Assembly (NCBI GenBank): GCA_963829355.1
Contig: CAWHHZ010000021.1
Coordinates: 423,351 to 487,350 of the forward strand
Reading direction: 5' to 3'
Length of the DNA stretch: 64,000 bases
From: CAWHHZ01 sp963829355
GTDB lineage: Bacteria; Acidobacteriota; Thermoanaerobaculia; Gp7-AA8; JAHWKK01
A program made the translations under genes and the position numbers. Each line of letters starts with the position of its first letter. Position 1 is the stretch's first letter. Under the pieces are notes generated by a model that saw only the letters and a list, made by a program, of their open reading frames with translations, had not been told where the DNA came from and did not search any database. Of this stretch, positions 53,829 to 62,006 are shown in pieces.

Positions 53829-55643
53829 TCAGGCCTGATCCTCCGCCTCTGCGCGTACGACATCGCTCGAGGTGAGGAGACCGAGAAAGCGACGGTCGTC
53901 GCCTCGCTCCACGACCGGCAGAAGGTGCACACCCTCCTGGTGAAGGCGCTCCACGGCGACGCTCAGTGGTGTGTCGGGATGAAGAATCGAGCTCGTCGTG
54001 ACGTAGTCACCGACCCGATGAGCACCCTCTCCGTCCCTCGACGCCTTGTAGAGTCGATAGCGGTTGATGAATCCAACGAAGCTCAAACGGTTCTCCGCCA
54101 CCACGGGATAGATGGCGTACTCGTGCTCGCTGAGCTCGTCGAGAGACTCGTCCACTGTCGACGACTCCCTGACCATCGCCACTTTCGTCGTCATCACGGT
54201 GCCCACCGGCACCCGCGAGAGCCGCGCGTCACGTTGCGCCCGCGCCGGAAATCCGTCCTGCTCGAGCAGCGCGTCGTAGAGTGGGAGCCGGTCCCAGTGT
54301 CTTGCCAGCAGATAGGAGGTCATGTTCGCGATCATCAGCGGAGGGATCAGCGAGTACCCCTGGGTCATCTCGAAGATGATGAGCACTGATGTAATCGGTG
54401 CCCGAATGGTCCCCGCAAAAACCGCCCCCATTCCGACCAACGCAAATGCGCCGATGTTTCCACCTGTACTGAAGAGCCACTGGTCCAGATATCCCACTGC
54501 ACAACCGAGCATCCCACCGATGAAGAGAGACGGTGCGAAGACACCGCCGCTTCCGCCACTCGCATAGGAGAACACCGTCGCGACCACCTTGAATACGACC
54601 AGCACCAGCACCGCCTTCAGGGCGACATGTCCAGCGAGCGCCTCGGTCAGCGTTGTGTATCCACCGCCGGTGATCCCGCCGGTTCCGATCCAGTAGACGG
54701 CGATGATCGCCAGAGCCCCGGTGACCGCTCCGCCCACCGCAGGAAGGCACCACCTCGGAATCATGCTCTGCTGCTTGAACCAGCCACGAAGCCGAATCAG
54801 AGAGCGCGTAAAGCCGGTGGACACGATCGCAGCAAGAATCCCCAGCACGACATAGAGAAGCGGAGAGGCGGCATGGTGGATCTCGTAGGTCGCCGAGGTC
54901 TCGAGCAGAGGATGCTCACCGAGAATCCCGCGCTCGATCGCTGCCGCCGTCGCCGCCGCGATGACGACACCGGAGAGGACGGCCTGGTCCAGATCGCCCA
55001 CGATCTCTTCGATCGCGAATGTCACGGCGGCGATCGGCGCGTTGAATGCCGCCGCGATTCCTGCCGCGACGCCGACCGGAAGCATCCGCCGCAGCGCCCG
55101 GCGCGAGAGTGCCCCGGCGCTTCCGAAGAGGCTCGAGATCCCGGCGCAGATCTGCGCGGTCGGCCCCTCGCGACCGAGTGAGGCTCCGGAACCGATCGAG
55201 ATCAGGCTGACGACGAACTTTCCGATCACGACCCGCACGGGTACGCGGGCCCGACTCTCGAGATAAGACTTCTTGATCTCCGGAATGCCGCTCCCTCTCG
55301 CCTCCGGAACCCACCACTCCAGAAGAATCCCCGCCACGAGTCCACCGATCGTCGGGGTGAGCAGAAGCCACGCGATCCAACTGTCACTGTGGAAGGCTTT
55401 CAGGGAGAGGAAGTCCGCAGCCCGGCGCAGGGCGACATGGAACAGAACGGCCGTGAGACCACAGGCGACCCCGACGAATACTGTGAGGACGAGCAGTCTT
55501 CTCTGCTCGACCGGCGCGGCCCGGAGCAGGGCTCGGAGAAGCTCCGCCCGGATACGGTCCCAGCGCTTCTGGATTCGGTCGATCAGTCCCGTGGCGCCCC
55601 TCGCGCGCCCAGGCTCCGATGTCAGTTCAGACTTTGAATCCAT
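53829..55643 (-). CDS. ClC-family chloride channel/transporter with CBS domains
   Basis: 604 residues. The ClC selectivity-filter motifs GSGIPE, GREGPT (with the gating Glu) and GGVFAPSLFIGG are all present over about ten helices. A C-terminal pair of CBS domains (about 465-600, VMTTKVAMVRESSTVDESLDEL and YVTTSSILHPDTPLSVAVERL) can bind adenine nucleotides. It moves chloride or exchanges it for protons across the inner membrane. It is convergent with the kinase gene and single. Confidence 0.95.
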   Translation of the reverse strand: MDSKSELTSEPGRARGATGLIDRIQKRWDRIRAELLRALLRAAPVEQRRLLVLTVFVGVACGLTAVLFHVALRRAADFLSLKAFHSDSWIAWLLLTPTIGGLVAGILLEWWVPEARGSGIPEIKKSYLESRARVPVRVVIGKFVVSLISIGSGASLGREGPTAQICAGISSLFGSAGALSRRALRRMLPVGVAAGIAAAFNAPIAAVTFAIEEIVGDLDQAVLSGVVIAAATAAAIERGILGEHPLLETSATYEIHHAASPLLYVVLGILAAIVSTGFTRSLIRLRGWFKQQSMIPRWCLPAVGGAVTGALAIIAVYWIGTGGITGGGYTTLTEALAGHVALKAVLVLVVFKVVATVFSYASGGSGGVFAPSLFIGGMLGCAVGYLDQWLFSTGGNIGAFALVGMGAVFAGTIRAPITSVLIIFEMTQGYSLIPPLMIANMTSYLLARHWDRLPLYDALLEQDGFPARAQRDARLSRVPVGTVMTTKVAMVRESSTVDESLDELSEHEYAIYPVVAENRLSFVGFINRYRLYKASRDGEGAHRVGDYVTTSSILHPDTPLSVAVERLHQEGVHLLPVVERGDDRRFLGLLTSSDVVRAEAEDQA

Positions 55644-55762
55644 TCAACCCTTCTCGCATCTCCCCGGCGACGACTCTCCCTATGCAACTGATTCTCCACG
55701 AACGAAATCGGGGCTGATGGAAGGGTGTGGCTGACATTCGCGTCATCGAACATGATTCTATC

Positions 55763-55806
55763 GGATCTTCAAAGGTTCAAGAGTTCAAGGGTTCAAGAGT
55801 TCAAGA
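55763..55806. repeat. One-sided GTTCAAGA array
   Basis: Five near-copies of an 8-base GGTTCAAGA-type unit, matching the left array of element C. No inverse array is seen on the other side. Confidence 0.6.
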
Positions 55807-55912
55807 ATGCGGCGCGATGTCCTCATTGCCAGCGGCGGTGGTGCGCTCCGCGATCTCCAGCTCCAACCCGGAATCAGCACGGGACTCTCGCCGCCCACCG
55901 ATGCGACACGAC

Positions 55913-56029
55913 GGAACGACTGCGTTTCAGATCACGGTGGACGATATTCTGCTTTTGTGCCGCGTCCGGGCCGGAGGCGATCTGCTTCAGGTCCCGCGCT
56001 CGGAAAACGACGCCCATATCACCCGCGGA
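55913..56029 (-). pseudogene. Collapsed Ser/Thr kinase fragment
   Basis: A short stretch reads as GDMGVVFRARDLK (glycine-loop region) almost directly followed by QNIVHRDLK (catalytic loop). These are about 100 residues apart in a real kinase, so an internal deletion is implied. It is antisense to, and just upstream of, the 56112 kinase. Confidence 0.4.
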
Positions 56030-56061
56030 CAGTCTGTGGGGAGCGCGGGCCGCTTTGCTGA

Positions 56062-56067
56062 TACTAT
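56062..56067 (+). promoter_or_regulatory. Candidate extended -10 element of the 56112 kinase gene
   Basis: TACTAT preceded by TGA (TGnTACTAT, 56059-56067) lies about 45 bases before the ATG. No -35 was identified. Confidence 0.25.
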
Positions 56068-56111
56068 GAATTGCCGCCGGTCCGATTCGCCCGCGCCAGG
56101 AAGGTCCAACG

Positions 56112-58307
56112 ATGATCGGCACAACCATTTCTCACTACAGAATCACGGCCCAGCTCGGGGCCGGCGGGATGGGTGTGGTCTACGACGCGGAGGACACGAA
56201 TCTCGGCCGCCATGTCGCGCTGAAGTTTCTTCCACCCGACCTGACGACGAGCGAGGCTCTGCAGCGCTTTCAGCGCGAGGCGCGCGCCGCCTCGGCACTC
56301 AATCATCCGAACATCTGCACGATTCACGGGATCGAACAGCACGAATCACGGCAGTTCATCGTCATGGAACTGCTCGAAGGCGAGTCGCTTTCCTCGACAC
56401 TTCACCGGGGGCCGATGGATCTGAGTACAGTTCTGAACCTCGGGGTTCAGATGGCCGATGCTCTGGAGTCCGCGCATTCGAAGGGAATCGTTCACCGCGA
56501 TCTCAAGCCCCCGAACATCTTCATCACACCGCGGGGACAGGCAAAGATTCTCGATTTCGGGCTGGCGAAGATCGACGCCCGCAACGCAGCCGAGCCCGCC
56601 GCGACGACGGCAGTGCAAAGTGACGAGCTGACGGTTGCGGGTACGACTCTCGGAACGGTTTCCTACATGTCGCCCGAGCAGGCCCGCGGTCAGGTCACCG
56701 ACACCCGCACGGACATTTTCTCTCTCGGAACCGTGCTCTACCAGATGGCAGCCGGTACCCTCCCTTTCCCCGGCGAAACCTCGGCGGTCGTGTTCGATGC
56801 GATCCTGAACCGCGACCCCGCCCCGGTCACGCAGCACAATCCGGCACTTCCTCCGGAATTCAACCGCATCCTCTCCCAGGCGCTCGAAAAGGATCGCGAT
56901 CTTCGCTACCAGACGGCAAGCGATCTGAAGACTGCTCTCAAACGTCTGCAGCGGGATCTCGACTCCGGACCGCGAGCATCCCAGTCGAGCGGAAGCCGCG
57001 CCGCAGCAAGCGCCTCCACCGATGCGCAGCCGATCGCAGTCATGTACTTCGAAAACCTCAGCGGAGTTTCCGAAGACGAATACCTGCGCGATGGAATCAC
57101 GGAAGACATCACCACCGAGCTCTCGAAGATCAAGGGACTTCAGACGTTCTCGCGAGCCATGGTTCTCGCTTACCGCGACAAGCCAGTCACGGCGGGTCAG
57201 ATCGGCAAGGACCTGGGGGCCGCCTACGTTCTCTCAGGCAGCCTGCGGCGTGCCGGCACGCGGCTGCGCATCAACGCGCAACTCGTCGATGCGGCGACCG
57301 ATTTCCCGATCTGGACCGAGCGATACGATCGCGAGATGCAGGATGTGTTCGAGGTGCAGGACGAGATTGCGCAGAAGATCGCAGCCGCGCTTCGGATCAC
57401 ACTCACGCCGCTGGAGCAGCAGGCGCTTTCGGCCAAACCAACCGAGAACCTGCAGGCATACGATCTGTTTCTACGAGGTCGGGACTATGCGCGACGCGTG
57501 GGCCGGCAGGACCTCCTTTTTGCGTTGCAGATGTACGAGAACGCCGTGGCACTCGACCCCGGATTCGCCCTGGCTCACGCAGGGCTGTCGCTCGTCAGCG
57601 CGCAGTACTACTACTTTTTCGAGCGCCAGCAGAAGTGGATCGACCGCGCCATCTCAGCGACGAAGGCGGCCAGCGCCACCGGTTCGAACGATCCCGAGAT
57701 TCACGCCGCTGAGGCATGGTTGTCCTTCGCCGAAGGGCGTCACTCGGAGGCGACCGAGAAGATCCGTGGCGCACTGAGGCGCAAGCCCGATCTCGACGGA
57801 GGTTACTACCTGCTGGGGCGCTCTCTATTCGCGTCAGGCCACTACCAGGAAGTCGTGGACATGATGGAGGAAGCATTGAGGCACGCGGGCGAGAACTACA
57901 ACGTCACCGTACCGATTCATAATGCGCTCGGCGCCCTCGGAAAGAAGGAAGCGCTGAACAACTTTCTTCATCGCGAAATCGAGATCATGGAAGGGAGCCT
58001 TCGAAAGTATCCGGAGGATGCGCGCGCCCGCGTTCTGCTGGCGACCAATTACGCGGCTTTCGGCCGCTACGAGGATGCAAAGAGGGAGGCCGACCTGGCC
58101 ATGACTCTCCGTCCGGACGACTCGATGATTCTCTACAACACCGCATGCGTGTTCTGTTCGATGAACAACAGAAAGGACGCTCTCATCGCCATCAAGAAGG
58201 CGTGGGAGTCCGGGTACCGCGACTCCAACTGGACTCGACAGGATCCCGATCTTTCGATCCTCGTCGGAGACCCGGAGTTCGACACGCTTTATCCCGCTAC
58301 TGATTGA
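56112..58307 (+). CDS. Ser/Thr kinase with TolB_N-like and TPR domains
   Basis: 731 residues. The kinase domain has GAGGMG, Lys38, VHRDLKPPN with Asp130, DFGLAK at 148 and SPEQARG. A polar linker follows (about 285-310). A TolB/FlgO-like domain (about 312-440) shows PIAVMYFENLSG...GITEDITTEL and YVLSGSLRRAGTRLRINAQLVDA. TPR repeats run to the end. This order is frequent in acidobacterial regulators. No membrane helix is obvious, unlike its neighbours, so it may be cytosolic. Targets are unknown. Confidence 0.92.
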   Translation: MIGTTISHYRITAQLGAGGMGVVYDAEDTNLGRHVALKFLPPDLTTSEALQRFQREARAASALNHPNICTIHGIEQHESRQFIVMELLEGESLSSTLHRGPMDLSTVLNLGVQMADALESAHSKGIVHRDLKPPNIFITPRGQAKILDFGLAKIDARNAAEPAATTAVQSDELTVAGTTLGTVSYMSPEQARGQVTDTRTDIFSLGTVLYQMAAGTLPFPGETSAVVFDAILNRDPAPVTQHNPALPPEFNRILSQALEKDRDLRYQTASDLKTALKRLQRDLDSGPRASQSSGSRAAASASTDAQPIAVMYFENLSGVSEDEYLRDGITEDITTELSKIKGLQTFSRAMVLAYRDKPVTAGQIGKDLGAAYVLSGSLRRAGTRLRINAQLVDAATDFPIWTERYDREMQDVFEVQDEIAQKIAAALRITLTPLEQQALSAKPTENLQAYDLFLRGRDYARRVGRQDLLFALQMYENAVALDPGFALAHAGLSLVSAQYYYFFERQQKWIDRAISATKAASATGSNDPEIHAAEAWLSFAEGRHSEATEKIRGALRRKPDLDGGYYLLGRSLFASGHYQEVVDMMEEALRHAGENYNVTVPIHNALGALGKKEALNNFLHREIEIMEGSLRKYPEDARARVLLATNYAAFGRYEDAKREADLAMTLRPDDSMILYNTACVFCSMNNRKDALIAIKKAWESGYRDSNWTRQDPDLSILVGDPEFDTLYPATD

Positions 58308-58505
58308 AGATCCGGCGTCTGATCCTTCGTGAGATGGCTGGAGCTATGAGCTGAGACCGATCACCGCGCCCTGGTGGTGGTTCGACTGCGCTCGTTCCTT
58401 CTGGAGCATGGACGAGGCTGGCGCCTTCGGGTTCTTCGCGCAGGACTTCGTTCCGGGGCGCGACACGTCGTCGTCTCTGAGAAAGTTCGCCACTGAGGCA
58501 CGACC

Positions 58506-58808
58506 ATGAAACGACCGAAGAAGCTTCTTCCGATCCATCCTGGCGAAATTCTCCTCGACGAGTTTCTTACGCCCCTGCAGATCAGTCAGTATCGACTGGC
58601 GAAGGACATCGGAGTGCCGCCGTGTAGAATCAACGAAATCGTTCACGGGAAGCGCTCGGTCACGGCCGACACTGCACTCAGGCTGTCACGCTACTTCGGT
58701 ACGTCGGAACCATTCTGGATGAACCTGCAGTCCCACTACGATCTGGAGGTCGTGAAGGACCGGCTCGGCCGCGATCTCGAAACTCAGGTCGCCGTTCTGA
58801 ACCGGTAG
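58506..58808 (+). CDS. higA: HigA-type antitoxin (orphan)
   Basis: 100 residues of the HTH-XRE/HigA family: IHPGEILLDEFLTPLQISQYRLAKDIGVP, then NEIVHGKRSVTADTALRLSRYFGTSEPFWMNLQ. Normally HigA neutralises HigB and represses the pair. The roughly 200 bases upstream contain no HigB/RelE-like frame on either strand and no toxin follows. It may be a solitary regulator or the remains of a broken module. Confidence 0.88.
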   Translation: MKRPKKLLPIHPGEILLDEFLTPLQISQYRLAKDIGVPPCRINEIVHGKRSVTADTALRLSRYFGTSEPFWMNLQSHYDLEVVKDRLGRDLETQVAVLNR

Positions 58809-59053
58809 CCGGCAGGGTCACGTTTCTGGCGACCCGAACCCCCCGTTTTACTGCCTTCGGGATCGACGTTGATCGCGTCCGGGACCTCGACCTCGATCTT
58901 GTGGGGTACACGATCTCGAGTTCGGCCCGGGGTGAGCACGACTTCTGGGCGTGAACAGAAGAGAACAAGGATCGTGGGAAATTGCTTGCGCGCTGAAAGC
59001 GGCGTTCGGGTCCGGTGGTGCATTTTCGAGCTGATGCGCTGGTCGTCGGATTA

Positions 59054-59072
59054 TACTTTGCAATACAAAGTA
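59054..59072. promoter_or_regulatory. Operator-like palindrome over a -35 box
   Basis: TACTTTG-CAATA-CAAAGTA has 7-bp perfect arms. AT-rich palindromes of this size are typical of PadR/MarR/GntR-type repressors (general knowledge); the regulator is not in the window. Confidence 0.5.
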
Positions 59073-59086
59073 GTCAATGGTAATAT
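59058..59086 (+). promoter_or_regulatory. Sigma-70-type promoter of the 59123 gene
   Basis: TTGCAA (59058-59063) and TAATAT (59081-59086) are 17 bases apart, the best consensus promoter in the window. The operator palindrome overlaps its -35. Confidence 0.6.
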
Positions 59087-59122
59087 GCATCGAGAACGGC
59101 TGTTGACGAAAGGATCTGCAAA

Positions 59123-60091
59123 ATGACGACTCGGAAAATTCTTCTGACCATTGCCGCGACCGCCATCGCGGCTCTTCTGGCACCCCGGACATTCGCGGTG
59201 ACCGGCGAGCAACTTCTCTCACTCGTTCCCCCGGACGCAGTCAGCGTCGGAATGGTCCGCGTGGATGACATGCGTCGCAGCCCCACCGCGAGCGACCTCT
59301 TCACCAGAATGAGCGCGGGATTCAATGATGAGGCGGAAGGGCTGCTGCGCGAGGCTGGCCTGCGGCCAGACAGGGATGTCGACGTGATCATGATCGCGGT
59401 GAGTCCCTCGGCCACACCCGAACACCCGCGCGTCCTCGTGGCTGCCAGCGGACGGTTCGATCCGATCCGTCTCGGAAACCTTCTCGAACGTGAGGGTGCA
59501 ACCCGAACAAAAGCCGCAGGCACAAACTACTTTCTCCTGCCGGAGGCGGACGTGAAGCCCGGCGAGCATCCGGCGATCTGCTTTTATGATCAGAGTCTCG
59601 TTCTGGCAGGCACCGAGGCGGGAGTGCTCGGCGCTCTGGAGGCGATCCGCACCGGGAGCCGGGCGTTCGAGCGTTCAGCGCTCGGCCGAGAGCTCTTCCG
59701 GATCGACATGCGCTCGAGCGGCTGGATGCTGTTCGACGTCCAGCGGGCGCAGACGCTCGTGAATCTGGAGCGGCCGGGAGCGACGCCATTCGGTGATCAT
59801 GCGTACGCCGCACTGAAGAACGTCTCGACGATCTCCCTCTGGGTCGCCGAGACGAGCGACGGGCTCGAGTTCAGCTCTTCAGCGGTTGCGGCCGATGCCG
59901 AGACCCGTGAGCTCGTCTCCGATGTGCTCAAGGGTCTGCTCGCGGGCCTGCGGATGGCCGCGCAGGAGGAGCAACCCGAGATGGTGAAGATCATCCGTCG
60001 TTTCGAGGTCAATTCGAGCGCGGACGCGGTCACACTCACGGGCTCAGTCCCAGCCACATTCCTTCACGATTTTCTCGCCCGCATCCAGTGA
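59123..60091 (+). CDS. Secreted protein, unknown function
   Basis: 322 residues. The signal peptide MTTRKILLTIAATAIAALLAPRTFA should be cleaved near residue 25. The mature part is a mixed alpha/beta protein without Cys-rich or repeat features; an LVPPDAVSVGMVRVDDM opening and a central FDVQRA segment give no family match. AAGGA lies about 9 bases upstream of the ATG. Transcription probably starts from the strong promoter at 59058-59086 under operator control. Confidence 0.75.
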   Translation: MTTRKILLTIAATAIAALLAPRTFAVTGEQLLSLVPPDAVSVGMVRVDDMRRSPTASDLFTRMSAGFNDEAEGLLREAGLRPDRDVDVIMIAVSPSATPEHPRVLVAASGRFDPIRLGNLLEREGATRTKAAGTNYFLLPEADVKPGEHPAICFYDQSLVLAGTEAGVLGALEAIRTGSRAFERSALGRELFRIDMRSSGWMLFDVQRAQTLVNLERPGATPFGDHAYAALKNVSTISLWVAETSDGLEFSSSAVAADAETRELVSDVLKGLLAGLRMAAQEEQPEMVKIIRRFEVNSSADAVTLTGSVPATFLHDFLARIQ

Positions 60092-60595
60092 GAACGTAGT
60101 GAATCACGATCGGGCGTAGCGCCGGTTCACAACCAGCCGGGGCGGCTGTTTTCAAGCGGGGATCTTACGGGGTCACGTCTTCGTTTTTCGCTCGGATCTT
60201 ACGGGGTCACGTCTTCGTTTTTCGCTCGTATCTACCGCTCGTAGAAGTTAGCCAGCAATTCTGGTGAAGAATCTATCCCTCGTGGATTCCACCGAGAAGC
60301 AATGACGTGGCCCCACTTGACCATTGACATTCATTCGCATTACCTGGTTCCTCGCACCAACACCTTGCCGGCGTCATACTCGAATCCTCGTGAGCCCGGA
60401 ATCATTGACGGCAGAATACCGTGCCCGAAAGTACACCTCATACGTCGGAAACCAGAGCAGCCCCTTCTGCCGCTGCTCCAGATCGCCGATCTCTCGCCTC
60501 GATCCGAAACGGTTAAGTTGATTTTCTGGCTGTGACCCCAACTTAACTGAGCAACAACAGCACGAAAGGTCTGCGGGTCATCATGACTCCTCCAT
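60092..60595. repeat. Gap with 34-bp tandem pair and 120-bp direct repeat copy 1
   Basis: A 34-base unit beginning GATCTTACGGGGTCACGTCT is repeated exactly in tandem (60161-60194, 60195-60228). The second unit leads into a 120-bp block (60202-60321) that recurs at 61666-61785. No gene is supported in 60322-60595. Confidence 0.75.
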
Positions 60596-61513
60596 TCACT
60601 CGTTCGATTTCAAGACGATCACCACGCCCGATCCAGCCGGACCCTTCACGCGCGCTCGAAAGACATTGCAAACACCCGGGTCGATCTCGATCGTGGGGCC
60701 GATACTGCTCGACTCCGGTTCGAGCCGTTCGTCATTGAGTAGAATTTCGTCATTCAGCTCGAGCCACAATGTCTCGCCAGGGTGGCGCGAATCGAGCTGA
60801 TAGGCAACGACTTCGACGCTGAACGGAGAATCAGTGCTGGGGAAAGGAGGCCAGGCTTCCACGATTCTTTCGCTGGTGGTGTTGAACACCATCACCTCGA
60901 GAACGCTCTGGTCTTCGACGAAACGCTGCCCATCGAAACGCGCCACTCCCCAGACCCCTCCCTCGGAACATGCGCCGCCGCTGCAGCACCAGCCCGTGAT
61001 GAGCTCGGGAACCCCGTCCTGCTCGAGATCGTGAATCAGTTCGCCTCCGTAGGTTCCCAGGCGTGATCCGATCTGAACAGGCTCGTCGCCATCGATTCGC
61101 CAGATGTTCGTACAGCCATTCCTCATGCCGCACAGCCGTGAGACGAGCATTTCGGGCTGCTCGTCACCGATCAGGTCGACGAGGGCAATCATGTGCGGCC
61201 GGCCCTCTTCACGACTGATCCTCTGCGCCGAATCATGCGCCGGATCGACCAGGAACGTATCTGACCCACCACAGGTGGTGAACGGCACCACGACGATCTG
61301 CCCGGCGAATCCGCCCTGTGGCAGAGCCAGCGCCATGGCACTCACGTAATCACAGCCCGAATCCGGCTCGGGCAGAGCCGCAAGCTGAGACTTCCCGAGC
61401 TCCAGCTGTGCCTCGACATCAGCACTCCAGCAGAGATCGTTCATGACTTGATTCTCGGTCGCGACGATCGGAAAATTCGACACGGCGACAGCGAGGGGAA
61501 TCAGCAGCTTCAT
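60596..61513 (-). CDS. Secreted Cys-rich protein, unknown function
   Basis: 305 residues. The signal peptide MKLLIPLAVAVSNFPIVA is followed by a mature domain with about nine Cys, including CCSGGAC and paired Cys in LCGMRNGC, which suggests disulfides and an extracytoplasmic site. Segments such as IALVDLIGDEQPEMLVSRL and LIHDLEQDGVPELITG resemble FG-GAP/VCBS-type calcium-binding loops (DxDxDG-like), so a small beta-propeller is possible. ATG 61513 is chosen for the signal peptide. The gene is bracketed by 120-bp direct repeats. Confidence 0.75.
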   Translation of the reverse strand: MKLLIPLAVAVSNFPIVATENQVMNDLCWSADVEAQLELGKSQLAALPEPDSGCDYVSAMALALPQGGFAGQIVVVPFTTCGGSDTFLVDPAHDSAQRISREEGRPHMIALVDLIGDEQPEMLVSRLCGMRNGCTNIWRIDGDEPVQIGSRLGTYGGELIHDLEQDGVPELITGWCCSGGACSEGGVWGVARFDGQRFVEDQSVLEVMVFNTTSERIVEAWPPFPSTDSPFSVEVVAYQLDSRHPGETLWLELNDEILLNDERLEPESSSIGPTIEIDPGVCNVFRARVKGPAGSGVVIVLKSNE

Positions 61514-61665
61514 CAATCTTCCCACCCGCTCTGGAGTAATCATTAATCCCGTGACCGGCATCGTTGGTCTCCTCTATCGCCAATATCAAACTCCAATATG
61601 GCAGGACAAAGGCGCGACCGAGGAGATTCACGGACATTCTGGAAACGAGGGATCGGAAAGAGCTT

Positions 61666-61785
61666 CGGGGTCACGTCTTCGTTTTTCGCTCGTATCTACC
61701 GCTCGTAGAATTTAGCCAGCAATTCTGGTGAAGAATCTACCCCTCGTGGATTCGACCGAGAAGCAAAGACGTGGCCCCACTTGAC
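61666..61785. repeat. 120-bp direct repeat, copy 2
   Basis: It has the same length and orientation as 60202-60321, with only about five differences. The differences would change the encoded residues in the one shared open frame, so it is not evolving as a gene. No gene is seen from 61786 to 62006. Confidence 0.8.
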
Positions 61786-62006
61786 GAAGAGGTGACCCGC
61801 GGCCGTGAAGGGGCGGAACGATGGGAAAGTCCAGGAGCGTGAAGCGAGCTCGCCTGGAGCCAGATGCCCACGCTCCGATCCCGGTGTCTCGTCACCCGAT
61901 TCCACGACGAAGCGAAACGGGTCGCGCTGTGCGCCATGATCGCGATCAATAGATGAGTTGGCTGTTTCTGGACGAGACGTATCCTGCATCCGTAATACCC
62001 TGTGAG

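Noticed and set aside
60202..60321. Conserved minus-strand peptide (GHV...DSSPELLA...FYER) shared by the two 120-bp repeats
   Set aside because: The differences between copies that fall in this frame change the encoded residue, so the repeat is not conserved as protein.
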